A stretch of 64,000 bases of DNA, from NCBI GenBank assembly GCA_002256145.1, contig NKIP01000004.1, forward strand, positions 124,001 through 188,000, given 5' to 3'. Under the pieces are notes generated by a model. It saw only the letters and a program-made list of their open reading frames with translations, was not told the DNA's origin and made no database searches. Positions 41,441 to 51,900 of the stretch are shown here, in pieces. Each line of letters begins with the position of its first letter. Within the stretch, counting starts at the first letter, position 1. Position numbers and translations under genes: made by a program. The stretch is from Comamonadaceae bacterium PBBC1 (GTDB taxonomy: Bacteria > Pseudomonadota > Gammaproteobacteria > Burkholderiales > Burkholderiaceae_C).

Positions 41441-42415
41441 TCACTTGGCTGCTTTGGTATCGGTAAAACGGCCGTAGCTGTTCAGTCGCTCGTAGCGACG
41501 CTCCAGCAGTTCCTTGGGTTTGAGGTCGGCCACTTGACGCCACGCATCCCCCAAAGCACGCTTGAGGAAAGACACCATTTGAGCGGTGTCGCGATGCGCC
41601 CCACCCACAGGCTCATTGACGATTTTGTCGACCAGACTCAAGGCTTTCAAGCGGTGCGCGGTGATGCCCAAGGCTTCGGCGGCCACTTCGGCTTTCTCGC
41701 TGGTTTTCCACAAAATGGAGGCGCAACCCTCAGGGCTGATGACCGAGTAGACCGAGTACTGGAGCATCAAGACTTGGTCGGCCACAGAAATGGCCAATGC
41801 ACCGCCAGAGCCACCTTCGCCAATGATGGTGGTGATGATGGGCACTTCGAGTTGGGCCATCTCGAAAATGTTGCGGCCAATGGCTTCGGACTGACCACGC
41901 TCTTCGGCGTCAATGCCAGGGTACGCGCCGGGTGTGTCAACAAAAGTAAACACTGGAAGCTTGAATTTTTCGGCCGTCTTCATGAGGCGCAGGGCTTTGC
42001 GATAGCCCTCGGGCTTGCTCATGCCAAAGTTGCGCAAAGTTCGCTCTTTGGTGTCTCGTCCTTTTTGCTGGCCCAGCACCATGCAGGCTTGGCCATTGAA
42101 GCGGGCCAAGCCACCCACAATGGACAAATCATCGGCAAAGTGCCGGTCACCGTGCATCTCGACAAAGTCGGTGAAGATGCCATGGATGTAATCAAGCGTA
42201 TAGGGGCGCTCCGGGTGGCGAGCGATTTTGGTGATTTGCCAAGGCGACAAATCACTGTAAATGTCCTTGGTCAGTTGATGACTTTTTTTGCTCAGTTGAT
42301 CGATTTCGAGGGTGATGTCCACCGCCGACTCGCTTTGCACATAGCGCAGCTCTTCGATCTTGGCTTCGAGTTCGGCAACCGGCTGCTCAAAGTCGAGAAA
42401 TGTTTTTTTGGCCAA
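41441..42415 (-). CDS. accA: Acetyl-CoA carboxylase carboxyltransferase subunit alpha (324 aa)
   Basis: [23 protein letters not shown] is the standard AccA start. The body has [47 protein letters not shown] and the oxyanion region [13 protein letters not shown]. With AccD it transfers carboxyl from biotin to acetyl-CoA in fatty-acid synthesis. Length and order are canonical. Confidence 0.97.
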   Translation of the reverse strand: MAKKTFLDFEQPVAELEAKIEELRYVQSESAVDITLEIDQLSKKSHQLTKDIYSDLSPWQITKIARHPERPYTLDYIHGIFTDFVEMHGDRHFADDLSIVGGLARFNGQACMVLGQQKGRDTKERTLRNFGMSKPEGYRKALRLMKTAEKFKLPVFTFVDTPGAYPGIDAEERGQSEAIGRNIFEMAQLEVPIITTIIGEGGSGGALAISVADQVLMLQYSVYSVISPEGCASILWKTSEKAEVAAEALGITAHRLKALSLVDKIVNEPVGGAHRDTAQMVSFLKRALGDAWRQVADLKPKELLERRYERLNSYGRFTDTKAAK

Positions 42416-42460
42416 GTTTTACTCCTTGTTCATAACCGGGTGGACGCCACGTCCAACCCC

Positions 42461-43111
42461 TCAATACGCCACGGGAACAGGGTCCAGCGAGCGCCAAATA
42501 TACCAAGTCGCCACGGTGGCGTAAGGACTCCAGGCCTGCGCGACCTCGCGTGCGTCGCTGCGGCTGACCGGTTCACCTGAAAAATAGTTACGGCTGATGC
42601 CGTTGATCAAACCGACATCATCGAGTGGCAAGACGTTAGGGCGCATGAGGTAGAAAATGAGAAACATCTCGGCCGTCCAGCGGCCAATGCCTCGAATGGC
42701 CACCAACTCGTCAATGATGGCCTCGTCGTCCATCTCGTTCCACGCTTTGACGTGCACGGTGCCGGAGCTGAAATGCACCGCCAAGTCCACCAAATACTCC
42801 ACCTTGCGGGCCGACAAACCGGCGGCACGCATGTCATCGACTTTGAGCTTGAGCACGGACGTGGGGGTCATGCGCTTGGGCAAGGCCGAAAAACGGTCCC
42901 ACACCGATTGGGCCGCCTTGACAGAAATTTGTTGGCCCACGATGGACCGGGCCAAAGTGACGAAGGCATCGCCCCGGGTTTCCAAAATGGCATCGCCAAA
43001 CTGAGGAATCAGTTTTTTCATGACCCGGTCTTTATCGGCCAGGTGCGCGCAGGCCTCGGCCCAGTAGGAGGGCGTCACGGGTGTCAAATCTTTGCTGTTC
43101 AAAACAGTCAC
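42461..43111 (-). CDS. DNA-3-methyladenine glycosylase, AlkA-type (216 aa)
   Basis: The helix-hairpin-helix glycosylase fold shows in [39 protein letters not shown] and the catalytic Asp region [12 protein letters not shown]. It removes alkylated purines from DNA. The GTG at 43111 is chosen because it overlaps the cysS stop (GTGA), giving coupled translation. Confidence 0.9.
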   Translation of the reverse strand: MTVLNSKDLTPVTPSYWAEACAHLADKDRVMKKLIPQFGDAILETRGDAFVTLARSIVGQQISVKAAQSVWDRFSALPKRMTPTSVLKLKVDDMRAAGLSARKVEYLVDLAVHFSSGTVHVKAWNEMDDEAIIDELVAIRGIGRWTAEMFLIFYLMRPNVLPLDDVGLINGISRNYFSGEPVSRSDAREVAQAWSPYATVATWYIWRSLDPVPVAY

Positions 43112-44484
43112 TGCGCCGACTCCCAAGTCGTTCCCGCAGCCGAGTCTTTGAGCACAATGCCTTGGGCCAGCAAATCGTTGCGAATGCGGTCGGCTTCGGC
43201 AAAATTTTTGGCCTTTTTGGCGTCGGCCCGGGCCTGAATTTGCGCCTGAATGGCCCCTTCATCCAAACCCGCACCGGATTGCAGGTAAGCCGTGGCGTCG
43301 GTTTGCAGCAAGCCCAGCAAGCCGCCCAAGGCTTTGAGCAAGCCCGAACGCTCGGCCGAGCCGCTGCGGTTGACTTCGCCTGCCAACTCAAACAGCACGG
43401 CCACCGCCTCGGGCGTCCCAAAATCTTCGTCCATGGCGGCCTTGAATCGAGCGGCCAATGGGTCAGCCCAGTCGATGGACACTGTTGCAGGTGGCACAGC
43501 TTGCAAGGCGGTGTACAAGCGCTTCAAAGCACCTTTGGCGTCATTGAGGTGCACATCGCTGTAATTGAGCGAGCTGCGGTAGTGGCTGCGCACAATGAAA
43601 AAACGCACCGTCTCGGCGTCAAACTCCTTGAGCACATCACGGATGGTGAAGAAGTTGCCCAAGCTCTTGGACATTTTTTCGTTGTCCACATTGATGAAGC
43701 CGTTGTGCATCCAAAAGCGGGCCAGAGGCTGGCCGTTGGCGCCTTCGCTTTGGGCGATTTCGTTTTCATGGTGCGGGAACTGCAAGTCGGCACCGCCGCC
43801 GTGAATGTCAAAGGTCTGGCCCAACAGTTCGCAGGCCATGGCCGAGCACTCGATGTGCCAGCCGGGTCGGCCCGTGCCAAAGGGACTGGCCCATTTCACG
43901 TCGTCGGGCTCGGTGGATTTGGCGCTCTTCCAGAGCACAAAGTCCAGCGGGTCGTTCTTGTCGGTCTCTACGGCCACGCGCTCGCCTGCGTTGAGCTCGT
44001 CCAGCGACTTGCCGGACAACTTGCCGTAACCGGCAAACTTGCGCACCGAATAATTCACGTCGCCATTGCCCGCCCGGTAGGCCAGGCCTTTTTGCTCCAG
44101 CGTGCCGATCATGCTGAGCATTTGGGGCACAAAGTCGGTGGCCCGGGGCTCGTGTTGAGGACGCTCAATGCCCAAGGCGTCTGCGTCTTCGTGCAAAGCG
44201 TCGATCATGCGGTCGGTCAGGTGGCGGATGGTTTCGCCGTTTTCCAAGGCACGCTTGATGATCTTGTCATCGATATCGGTCACATTGCGCACATAAGTGA
44301 CTTTATAACCACTGGCCTTGAGCCAGCGCTGCACCACATCAAAAGCGATCATGGAACGGGCGTGCCCCAAGTGGCAAAGGTCATAAACCGTCATGCCACA
44401 AACGTACATTCGCACATGGCCGGGCTCGGCGGGCGTGAAATCGGAAACAGCACGGCTCAGCGTGTTGAAAATGCGCAGACTCAT
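43108..44484 (-). CDS. cysS: Cysteinyl-tRNA synthetase (458 aa)
   Basis: A class I synthetase with the HIGH motif as [13 protein letters not shown] as [11 protein letters not shown], and zinc ligands in [17 protein letters not shown] and [11 protein letters not shown]. Charges tRNA-Cys. ATG 44484 ([13 protein letters not shown]) fits the family start. Followed by the glycosylase gene in a GTGA overlap. Confidence 0.96.
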   Translation of the reverse strand: MSLRIFNTLSRAVSDFTPAEPGHVRMYVCGMTVYDLCHLGHARSMIAFDVVQRWLKASGYKVTYVRNVTDIDDKIIKRALENGETIRHLTDRMIDALHEDADALGIERPQHEPRATDFVPQMLSMIGTLEQKGLAYRAGNGDVNYSVRKFAGYGKLSGKSLDELNAGERVAVETDKNDPLDFVLWKSAKSTEPDDVKWASPFGTGRPGWHIECSAMACELLGQTFDIHGGGADLQFPHHENEIAQSEGANGQPLARFWMHNGFINVDNEKMSKSLGNFFTIRDVLKEFDAETVRFFIVRSHYRSSLNYSDVHLNDAKGALKRLYTALQAVPPATVSIDWADPLAARFKAAMDEDFGTPEAVAVLFELAGEVNRSGSAERSGLLKALGGLLGLLQTDATAYLQSGAGLDEGAIQAQIQARADAKKAKNFAEADRIRNDLLAQGIVLKDSAAGTTWESAQ

Positions 44485-44726
44485 GTCAAACCACAAAAAT
44501 TATCGGAAATGAGAACACCGGATCAAACCACCTTGGCACAGGCGCATTGGACCGGAAAAAGCGTTCTAAAAGGCCGCAGTGAAGCTGTGCGGCGAAGAAG
44601 TCTCGGGCATGGGGCTGACCCAGCGCTCCGTTACAATGACCCTTCAGTATATCCCCGACCTGCGGCCCCCTGCAGCACTTTGCAGACATCGGACCCGACA
44701 CCTACACACCCTTTCTTTTGGCTTGC

Positions 44727-45233
44727 ATGCGACATTTGCTCACACTGACTTGGATGGGTGCCCTGCTGGCATTCAGCACGCATCTGCGCGCCGACATGTA
44801 CACCGATGTTGACGCCTTGGTGCGCAGTGGACAATGGCAAAAAGCCCAAGCACTGGCCAATCTTCGGCTTCAAACTGCCCCCACAGACCCGCAAATGCGC
44901 TTGCTGCAAAGCCATATTCAGGCAGGTTTGGGACAAACCCAGGCGGCAATCCAGACCCTCAAGGCGTTAACGCAATCTTTTCCTGAGTTGGCCGAACCCC
45001 ACAACAACTTGGCCGTGCTTTTGGCTCAGGAAAATCGCCACGAAGAGGCCATCGAGTCCTTGCAAGCGGCCATCAAGGCACGCCCCGACTATGCTTTGGC
45101 ACTGGAAAACTTGGGGGATACCCATTTGGCAATGGCCGCCCAGGCCTATGCACAAGCCCTGAAATCGGGTGCGCCTGCTGCCAGGTTGCAAGGCAAAAAA
45201 CTGGCCACCGAGCAAACCCTGAAAACACCCTGA
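44727..45233 (+). CDS. TPR-repeat protein, exported (168 aa)
   Basis: A short signal peptide (MRHLLTLTWMGALLAFSTHLRA) precedes tetratricopeptide-like helices (GQWQKAQALANLRL, LLQSHIQAGLGQTQAAIQTLKALTQSFPELAEPHNNLAVLLAQENRHEEAIESLQAAI, then ALALENLGDTHLAMAAQAYAQAL). Position between cysS (divergent) and ppiA is conserved in related bacteria. Likely a periplasmic scaffold; its partner is unknown. Confidence 0.85.
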   Translation: MRHLLTLTWMGALLAFSTHLRADMYTDVDALVRSGQWQKAQALANLRLQTAPTDPQMRLLQSHIQAGLGQTQAAIQTLKALTQSFPELAEPHNNLAVLLAQENRHEEAIESLQAAIKARPDYALALENLGDTHLAMAAQAYAQALKSGAPAARLQGKKLATEQTLKTP

Positions 45234-45259
45234 ACGACACCCTGGACCTTGGCACCCAC

Positions 45260-45982
45260 ATGACCCAGACCGCACTCGCCCCCCAGCTGCGCCAACGCAG
45301 ACTGACCACCTGGGCCGCATTGGCCTTTGTTGTGGCATCGCTTGCCCCCGTGGCAGCCCCAGCACAAACCGTTGGCAGCACAGGCAACATCACCAAAGTC
45401 CGCATCAGCACCAGCATGGGTGATATAGACGCTGAACTCTATGCCGACAAGGCCCCCAAAACCGTGGCCAACTTTTTGCAATACGTGAGCGACAAGCACT
45501 ACGACGGCACGATTTTTCACCGCGTGATTGCAGGCTTCATGGTGCAAGGGGGCGGCTACGACACGCAATACAAAGAAAAGAAAACCCGCGCCCCGGTGCC
45601 ACACGAAGGACGCCAATCTCTGGCCGCTGGCCTGAAAAACACCACCGGCACGCTGGCCATGGCTCGCACCAACGACCCGCAATCGGCCACCGCTCAGTTT
45701 TTCATCAATGTGGTGGACAACGCATTTTTGGACCCCACGCCCATCCCCGATGGCGATCCGGTGGCCAAATTCCAATACCAAGGCCGCGTTTACGAAAACG
45801 TGGCCCGCGCCCAGCTGCTGGGTGCACCCCAACTGTATGGCTACACCGTTTTTGGCAAAGTCACGTCCGGCATGGACGTGGTCCAAAAAATCAGGACCAC
45901 CCCCACCGGTGCGGGCGGTCCTTTTCCCGCCGATGTCCCCCGGACACCGGTCCTCATTCAATCCATCACTTTGTTGAAGTAA
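45260..45982 (+). CDS. ppiA: Periplasmic peptidyl-prolyl cis-trans isomerase, cyclophilin type (240 aa)
   Basis: After a signal peptide ([23 protein letters not shown]) comes a cyclophilin core: [53 protein letters not shown] and [14 protein letters not shown]. Helps folding of exported proteins. Followed 4 bp later by the cytoplasmic cyclophilin gene. Confidence 0.92.
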   Translation: MTQTALAPQLRQRRLTTWAALAFVVASLAPVAAPAQTVGSTGNITKVRISTSMGDIDAELYADKAPKTVANFLQYVSDKHYDGTIFHRVIAGFMVQGGGYDTQYKEKKTRAPVPHEGRQSLAAGLKNTTGTLAMARTNDPQSATAQFFINVVDNAFLDPTPIPDGDPVAKFQYQGRVYENVARAQLLGAPQLYGYTVFGKVTSGMDVVQKIRTTPTGAGGPFPADVPRTPVLIQSITLLK

Positions 45983-45986
45983 CACC

Positions 45987-46493
45987 ATGAGCAACCCCCA
46001 AGTAGAACTGCACATCACCGGCTACGGCGTCATCACCCTCGAACTCGACGCAGAAAAAGCACCCAAATCCACAGCCAACTTCCTGTCCTATGTGAACAAG
46101 GGCCACTACAACAACACCATTTTTCACCGTGTGATTCCGGGCTTCATGATTCAAGGCGGAGGTTTTGAACCTGGCATGAACCAAAAGCCCACCGATGCCA
46201 CCATCGAAAACGAAGCCAACAACGGCCTCAAAAACAACGAGTACACCGTGGCCATGGCCCGCACATCGGCGCCCCACTCGGCTTCGTCACAGTTTTTCAT
46301 CAACGTGGCTGACAACGGCTTTTTGAACCACACAGCCCCTTCCATGCAAGGCTGGGGCTATGCCGTGTTTGGCAAAGTCGTCAGCGGCACCGAGGTGGTG
46401 GACCAGATCAAGGGCGTAAAAACCGGCAACAAGGGCGGTCACGGCGATGTGCCCAAAGAAGACGTGGTGATCGAAAAAGCGATCGCCCTCTGA
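45987..46493 (+). CDS. ppiB: Cytoplasmic peptidyl-prolyl cis-trans isomerase (168 aa)
   Basis: A cyclophilin without a signal peptide: [73 protein letters not shown]. Acts in the cytoplasm. Length is canonical. Confidence 0.95.
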   Translation: MSNPQVELHITGYGVITLELDAEKAPKSTANFLSYVNKGHYNNTIFHRVIPGFMIQGGGFEPGMNQKPTDATIENEANNGLKNNEYTVAMARTSAPHSASSQFFINVADNGFLNHTAPSMQGWGYAVFGKVVSGTEVVDQIKGVKTGNKGGHGDVPKEDVVIEKAIAL

Positions 46494-46504
46494 TTGAAGC
46501 GGCC

Positions 46505-47329
46505 ATGTTCGCCGGGACAACAACCGTCATGCCGCCCCTTGGGCACTTGACAATACCGGCAACCTGGCAATGCGTGGACCTGATCTCGGACCTGCATCTG
46601 CAGGCAGCCGAGACAGCCACTTTTGAGGCTTGGCGGCATTTCATGCACACGACCGAAGCTCAAGCGGTGCTGATTCTGGGCGACCTGTTTGAAGTGTGGG
46701 TGGGCGATGATGCTGTGGCCAGCGACCCCTTTTTGCAGGCCTGTGCAGAGGTTTTGCGTCAAACCACCCAGCGCTTGACCGTGGCCTTCATGCCTGGCAA
46801 CCGGGACTTTTTGGTGGGTCAGAATTTCCTCTCATCTTGTGGGGTGCAAGCGCTGCACGATCCCACGGTGCTGGAATGGGGTGATATGCGCGTGTTGATC
46901 AGCCATGGCGACGCACTGTGTGTGGACGACGTGGACTACCAGCGCTTTCGCCTGCAAGTGCGCAGCGCCGATTGGCAGCGTGCTTTTTTGGCGCAAACCC
47001 TGCAAGAGCGTCTGCGCTTAGCCCGTGCCATGCGCACGCACAGCGAATCGCAAAAACGCAGCGATGCGGTCTATGCCGATGCCGATGCCCCGACCGCCCT
47101 GGCATGGTTGAAGGCAGCCAACAGCCACCACCTGATTCATGGCCACACCCACAAGCCTGCCGACCACACCCTGTTAGAAACGCCCCACACCCTGCGCCAA
47201 GTGTTGAGCGACTGGTCACTCGACCACACACCTTTGCGGGCGCAGGCCTTGAGGCTCAGGGCAGATGGTCAAATGCAACGTATCAACATGGACCAGCACA
47301 GCCCCAAGCCTATCGATACAGCCCAATGA
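46505..47329 (+). CDS. lpxH: UDP-2,3-diacylglucosamine diphosphatase (274 aa)
   Basis: A calcineurin-like phosphoesterase with SDLHL (28-32), GDLFEVWVGDD (59-69), GNRDFLVG (98-105), ISHGDALCVDD and HGHTHKP, the metal-binding set of LpxH. It cleaves UDP-2,3-diacylglucosamine to lipid X in lipid A synthesis. Located after ppiB, as in relatives. A start eight codons later is possible. Confidence 0.94.
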   Translation: MFAGTTTVMPPLGHLTIPATWQCVDLISDLHLQAAETATFEAWRHFMHTTEAQAVLILGDLFEVWVGDDAVASDPFLQACAEVLRQTTQRLTVAFMPGNRDFLVGQNFLSSCGVQALHDPTVLEWGDMRVLISHGDALCVDDVDYQRFRLQVRSADWQRAFLAQTLQERLRLARAMRTHSESQKRSDAVYADADAPTALAWLKAANSHHLIHGHTHKPADHTLLETPHTLRQVLSDWSLDHTPLRAQALRLRADGQMQRINMDQHSPKPIDTAQ

Positions 47330-47358
47330 AGTCTTGAGCAATAGGCAAAGGCCCCATT

Positions 47359-47390
47359 CTTGTAGGAGCCCACCCCTGTGGGCGATGGGC
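47359..47390. repeat. REP-like palindrome between lpxH and alaS
   Basis: CTTGTAGGAGCCCACCCCTG continuing into TGGGCGATGGGCG has a CCCAC/GTGGG stem (47369-47373 and 47379-47383) and the same TGTAGGAGC opening as the livK-livG repeat. It sits between convergent genes. Confidence 0.6.
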
Positions 47391-47433
47391 GTGGAATACG
47401 CCCTGCAGCCCTTGCAGCGACAGGTACGGAGAC

Positions 47434-50085
47434 TTAAAGGCGCTCGTTCACCCAGGCTTGCACACTGGCCATGGCTTGGGGCAGTGAAGCAGCATCTGAG
47501 CCACCGGCCATGGCCATGTCGGGCTTGCCGCCGCCTTTGCCGCCCACTTGTGCCGCAACAAAGCTGGCCAAATCACCGGCCTTGACTTTGCTGTTGCTGT
47601 CGGCGGTCACTCCGGCCGCAATTTGCACCTTGCCTGCGTCCACCGCGGTCAAAACGATGACCGCACTTTTCAGCTTGTCCTTGAGTTTTTCAACGGTGTC
47701 GCGCAGGGTTTTGGCATCCGCGCCCTCCAGCTGAGCCACCAACAGCTTCACGCCCTTGATGTCAATGGCTTGCTTCAACAACTCGTCGCCCTGGGCCGAT
47801 GCCAGCTTGCCTTTGGCCGCAGCCAGCTCTTTTTCAAGCGCCTTGACCTGGTCGAGCACCTGGGCAATGCGGTTGTTCAGCTCGGCCGGTTGGGCCTTGA
47901 GCGTTCCAGCAGCTTGGGTCACGGTGTCTTCGAGCGACTGCAAATAAGCCAGCGCATTCACCCCGGTCACGGCTTCGATGCGACGCACACCAGCGGCCAC
48001 GCCGCCCTCACTCACAATCTTGAACAGGCCAATGTCGCCTGTGGCTTTGACGTGGGTGCCGCCGCACAGTTCGCGGCTGGAGCCAATGTCAAGCACACGC
48101 ACGGTCTCGCCATACTTCTCGCCAAACAGCATCATGGCGCCAGTTTTCTGGGCGCTTTCGATGTCCATGACACGGGCTTGTGCCGCAGCGTTGGCCAAGA
48201 TTTCGGCGTTCACACGCGCTTCGATCTCGCGGATTTCAGAGTCGGTCACAGGCGCGTTGTGCGCAAAGTCAAAACGGGTGCGATCGGCATTGACCAAGCT
48301 GCCTTTTTGCTGCACATGGCTGCCCAGCACTTCGCGCAGGGCTTTGTGCATCAGGTGGGTGGCGCTGTGGTTGCGCACGGTGGCGGCGCGCAGGGCCATG
48401 TCCACATGGGCTTGCACCATGTCGCCCACCTTCAGGCTGCCGGATTTGACTTCACCGTGGTGGCCAAACACATCGGCCTTGATCTTGAGCGTGTCGGCCA
48501 CGTTGAACTGGCCGCCCGCGTTGTGGATCATGCCCTGGTCACCCACCTGACCACCCGACTCGGCGTAGAACGGGGTCGTGTCCAACACCACCACGCCAGC
48601 CTGGCCAGCTTTCAGCTCGGTCAGCGCATTGCCGTCGGCGTACAAGGCCAGCACTTTGGCGTTGGCCGTCAAGTCGTCGTAGCCCACAAAGTCGTTGCCC
48701 GCGCCCGAATAGTCGAGCGCCTTGTCCATCTTGAACTTGCCCGCCGCACGGGCCTGGGCTTTTTGCTTTTCCATGGCGGTGGCAAAACCGGCTTCGTCAA
48801 CAGACAAGCCACGTTCGCGGCACACGTCGGCCGACAAGTCGAGCGGGAAGCCATACGTATCGTGCAGCTTGAAGGCCACTTCGCCGGGCAACACTTTCAC
48901 GCCACCGTCGAGGGCTGCGTCCAGAATTTGCATGCCGCTTTGCAGCGTCTCGAAGAAGCGCTCTTCTTCCACACGCAAAACGTCGGCAATGCGCTCGGCC
49001 TGATCGGCCATATTGGGGTAAGCCGCGCCCATGAGTTGGACCAAGTCGGGCACCAGTTTGTGGAAAAACGGTTTTTTCTGGCCCAGCAAATACCCGTGGC
49101 GAATGGCGCGGCGCACGATGCGGCGCTGCACATAGCCCCGGCCTTCGTTGCTCGGCACCACACCATCGCTCACCAAAAACGCGGTGGCGCGGATGTGGTC
49201 GGCGATCACGCGCAGCGATTTGTTGTTCAGGTCGGTGCAACCGGTTTCGCGCGATGCGGCTTTGATCAGCGCGTCAAAAATGTCGATTTCGTAGTTGCTG
49301 TGGACGTGCTGCAAAATGGCCGCCAAACGCTCCAGGCCCATGCCGGTGTCCACGCAGGGCGCAGGCAGCGGCGTCACGGCACCGGTCTCGTCCATGTTGA
49401 ACTGCATGAAAACGTTGTTCCAGATTTCGATGAAACGGTCGCCGTCTTCATCGGGGCTGCCGGGAGGGCCACCGGGAATGTGCGCGCCGTGGTCGTAAAA
49501 AATCTCGGAACAAGGGCCGCAAGGGCCGGTGTCGGCCATCATCCAGAAGTTGTCGGACTTGTAGCGGCCACCTTTGTTGTCGCCGATGCGGATGATGCGG
49601 TTTTCTTGTTTCACACGCTCAGGGGTCCATCCGGCTTTGACAAAAATGCCCTCCCAAATGGCATGGGCTTCATCGTCTTCCATGTAAACCGTGGCGTACA
49701 GCTTGTCGGCGGGCAGCTTGTAGACCTGGGTCAGCAGCTCCCAAGCCCACTCCAGCGATTCGCGCTTGAAGTAGTCGCCAAACGACCAGTTGCCCAGCAT
49801 CTCAAAGAAGGTATGGTGGCGGGCGGTGTAGCCCACGTTTTCCAGGTCGTTGTGCTTGCCACCGGCCCGCAAGCAGGCTTGCACAGAGGCGGCACGCACA
49901 TACGAGCGCTTGTCCGAGCCCAAAAACACGTCCTTGAACTGGACCATGCCCGAGTTGGTGAACATCAAAGTCGGGTCATTGCCAGGCACCAGAGGGCTGG
50001 AGGCCACCACGGTGTGGCCCTTGGACTCAAAAAAGTCCAAAAAGGTCTTGCGGATGTCGGCGACGGAAATAACGGGTTGGCTCAT
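47434..50085 (-). CDS. alaS: Alanyl-tRNA synthetase (883 aa)
   Basis: The catalytic core ([45 protein letters not shown]) is followed by the editing domain ([15 protein letters not shown] and [15 protein letters not shown]) and the C-terminal oligomerisation region ending VQAWVNERL. Charges tRNA-Ala and corrects mischarging. ATG 50085 ([13 protein letters not shown]) is the family start; an upstream in-frame extension is not coding. Confidence 0.97.
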   Translation of the reverse strand: MSQPVISVADIRKTFLDFFESKGHTVVASSPLVPGNDPTLMFTNSGMVQFKDVFLGSDKRSYVRAASVQACLRAGGKHNDLENVGYTARHHTFFEMLGNWSFGDYFKRESLEWAWELLTQVYKLPADKLYATVYMEDDEAHAIWEGIFVKAGWTPERVKQENRIIRIGDNKGGRYKSDNFWMMADTGPCGPCSEIFYDHGAHIPGGPPGSPDEDGDRFIEIWNNVFMQFNMDETGAVTPLPAPCVDTGMGLERLAAILQHVHSNYEIDIFDALIKAASRETGCTDLNNKSLRVIADHIRATAFLVSDGVVPSNEGRGYVQRRIVRRAIRHGYLLGQKKPFFHKLVPDLVQLMGAAYPNMADQAERIADVLRVEEERFFETLQSGMQILDAALDGGVKVLPGEVAFKLHDTYGFPLDLSADVCRERGLSVDEAGFATAMEKQKAQARAAGKFKMDKALDYSGAGNDFVGYDDLTANAKVLALYADGNALTELKAGQAGVVVLDTTPFYAESGGQVGDQGMIHNAGGQFNVADTLKIKADVFGHHGEVKSGSLKVGDMVQAHVDMALRAATVRNHSATHLMHKALREVLGSHVQQKGSLVNADRTRFDFAHNAPVTDSEIREIEARVNAEILANAAAQARVMDIESAQKTGAMMLFGEKYGETVRVLDIGSSRELCGGTHVKATGDIGLFKIVSEGGVAAGVRRIEAVTGVNALAYLQSLEDTVTQAAGTLKAQPAELNNRIAQVLDQVKALEKELAAAKGKLASAQGDELLKQAIDIKGVKLLVAQLEGADAKTLRDTVEKLKDKLKSAVIVLTAVDAGKVQIAAGVTADSNSKVKAGDLASFVAAQVGGKGGGKPDMAMAGGSDAASLPQAMASVQAWVNERL

Positions 50086-50251
50086 GGTCTTTACAGCTTT
50101 CAAGTGCAACCTGCGATTATAAGTTTGCGCCCGAATGTCCCGAACCTTCACCTTTGGCCCGTAGTCTTTGCGACAGTGTCCTCGGTGCAGCTGCGCTAAG
50201 CTGACACCCATGGCACAATTTAATTAACAAGTTAAATAAACTGGAGATCCC

Positions 50252-51730
50252 ATGGACATGAAGACATCGCCACTCGCCCAACTCAACGACCCCAGCCTGC
50301 TCAAGACCGATGCCCTGATCAACGGCCAATGGGTCGCCGGCAGCAGCCGTTTTGCCGTGACCGACCCCGCCACCGGTGCCCATCTGGCCGATGTGGCCAA
50401 TCTGGGACCCGCCGAGGCCGAGCAAGCCATTGCCGCCGCCAACGCCGCCTGGCCCGCCTGGAAAGCCAAAACGGCCAAGGAACGCAGCATCATCTTGCGC
50501 AAGTGGTACGACCTGCTGATGGCCAACCAGGACGACTTGGGCCGCATCATGACCGCCGAGCAAGGCAAGCCCCTGCCCGAGGCCAAAGGCGAAGTGGCCT
50601 ACGGTGCCAGCTTTGTCGAGTGGTTTGCCGAAGAAGCCAAACGCATCAACGGCGAGACCTTGCCCCAGTTCGACAACAACCGCCGCTTGATGGTGCTCAA
50701 GCAACCCATTGGCGTGTGCGCGGCCATCACGCCCTGGAACTTTCCTCTGGCCATGATCACCCGCAAGGTCGCACCCGCGCTGGCCGCAGGCTGCCCGGTC
50801 ATCATCAAGCCGGCCGAGCTGACGCCGCTCACGGCCTTGGCCGCGGCCGAGCTGGCCATCCGTGCAGGCATCCCGGCCGGGGTGCTCAACATGGTCACCG
50901 CCGACAGCGACAATTCGATTGCTGTGGGCAAGGTGCTGTGCGCCAGCGACGTGGTGCGCCACATCAGCTTCACCGGCTCCACCGAAGTGGGCCGCATCCT
51001 CATGGCGCAGTCGGCCCCCACCGTCAAGAAAATGTCTTTGGAGCTGGGTGGCAACGCGCCCTTCATCGTGTTTGAAGACGCCGACATCGACAGTGCTGTC
51101 GAAGGCGCTTTTGCCAGCAAGTACCGCAATGCGGGCCAAACCTGCGTGTGTTCCAACCGCATCTATGTGCAAGAGGCGGTTTACGAAGAATTTGCGACCA
51201 AGTTCGCCGCCAAAGTCAAAACCGCCGTGGTTGGCAACGGTTTTGAAGACGGCGTGAACCAGGGCCCCCTGATCGAGCCTGCCGCGCTGGACAAAGTCGA
51301 GCGCCATGTGAAAGACGCCATTGCCAAGGGCGGCCGCGTGCTGACCGGCGGCAAGCGCCTGGGCGGCCAGTTCTTTGAACCCACCGTGATCGCCGATGCC
51401 ACAGCCGACATGGTCTGCGCCAAAGAAGAAACCTTCGGCCCCTTTGCACCCATCTTCAAGTTCAAGACCGAGCAAGAAGCGATTGACGCCGCCAACAACA
51501 CCGAGTTTGGCCTGGCCAGCTACTTCTACAGCCGCGACGTGGGCCGCATTTTCCGTGTGGCCGAAGCGCTGGAATACGGCATGGTCGGCATCAACGTGGG
51601 CATTTTGGCCACCGAACATGTGCCTTTTGGTGGCGTCAAGCAGTCGGGCCTGGGCCGCGAAGGCTCGCACCACGGCATGGACGACTATGTGGAAATCAAA
51701 TACCTCTGCGTGGGCGATATCCTGAAGTAA
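50252..51730 (+). CDS. gabD: NAD(P)-dependent succinate-semialdehyde dehydrogenase (492 aa)
   Basis: An aldehyde dehydrogenase with ITPWNFPLAMITRKVAPALAAG, FTGSTEVGRILM, general base ELGGNAPFIVF and catalytic Cys in NAGQTCVCSNRIYVQ. The last segment (YGMVGINVGILATEHVPFGGVKQSGLGREGS) is typical of GabD. It oxidises succinate semialdehyde to succinate in 4-aminobutyrate breakdown. GGAGATCCC precedes the ATG. Ends 13 bp before tRNA-Gly. Confidence 0.93.
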   Translation: MDMKTSPLAQLNDPSLLKTDALINGQWVAGSSRFAVTDPATGAHLADVANLGPAEAEQAIAAANAAWPAWKAKTAKERSIILRKWYDLLMANQDDLGRIMTAEQGKPLPEAKGEVAYGASFVEWFAEEAKRINGETLPQFDNNRRLMVLKQPIGVCAAITPWNFPLAMITRKVAPALAAGCPVIIKPAELTPLTALAAAELAIRAGIPAGVLNMVTADSDNSIAVGKVLCASDVVRHISFTGSTEVGRILMAQSAPTVKKMSLELGGNAPFIVFEDADIDSAVEGAFASKYRNAGQTCVCSNRIYVQEAVYEEFATKFAAKVKTAVVGNGFEDGVNQGPLIEPAALDKVERHVKDAIAKGGRVLTGGKRLGGQFFEPTVIADATADMVCAKEETFGPFAPIFKFKTEQEAIDAANNTEFGLASYFYSRDVGRIFRVAEALEYGMVGINVGILATEHVPFGGVKQSGLGREGSHHGMDDYVEIKYLCVGDILK

Positions 51731-51743
51731 ACTATAACGCTTC

Positions 51744-51817
51744 GCGGGTGTCGTTTAATGGTAGGACTTTTGCTTCCCAAGCAAATAACGAGGGTTCGAT
51801 TCCCTTCGCCCGCTCCA
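51744..51817 (+). tRNA. tRNA-Gly (anticodon CCC)
   Basis: A 74-base cloverleaf: acceptor GCGGGTG/CGCCCGC (one G-U pair), D-arm with TTTAATGGTAGGAC, anticodon loop TTCCCAA (CCC), T-arm GAGGGTTCGATTCCCTT and encoded CCA. Its last 27 bases are duplicated at 59438-59464, so it is the insertion target of the integrative element that follows. Confidence 0.95.
51791..51817 (+). repeat. attL: 3' end of tRNA-Gly
   Basis: These 27 bases of the tRNA (AGGGTTCG to CTCCA) recur exactly at 59438-59464. The tRNA remains intact after integration, as usual for tRNA-targeting integrases. Confidence 0.88.
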
Positions 51818-51900
51818 CAACGCATGAAGTGCCTTGATTTACAAGGACTTTTCTATGGCGCTGGAGTACTCCCCTGTAAGCCTCCTACAAAGGCTGTCTC

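Noticed and set aside
47548-50199. An 883-codon plus-strand frame opposite alaS
   Set aside because: Antisense shadow of the alanyl-tRNA synthetase gene; composition is unnatural and there is no domain.
50117-51673. A 518-codon minus-strand frame opposite gabD
   Set aside because: Antisense shadow; the plus strand encodes a complete aldehyde dehydrogenase.
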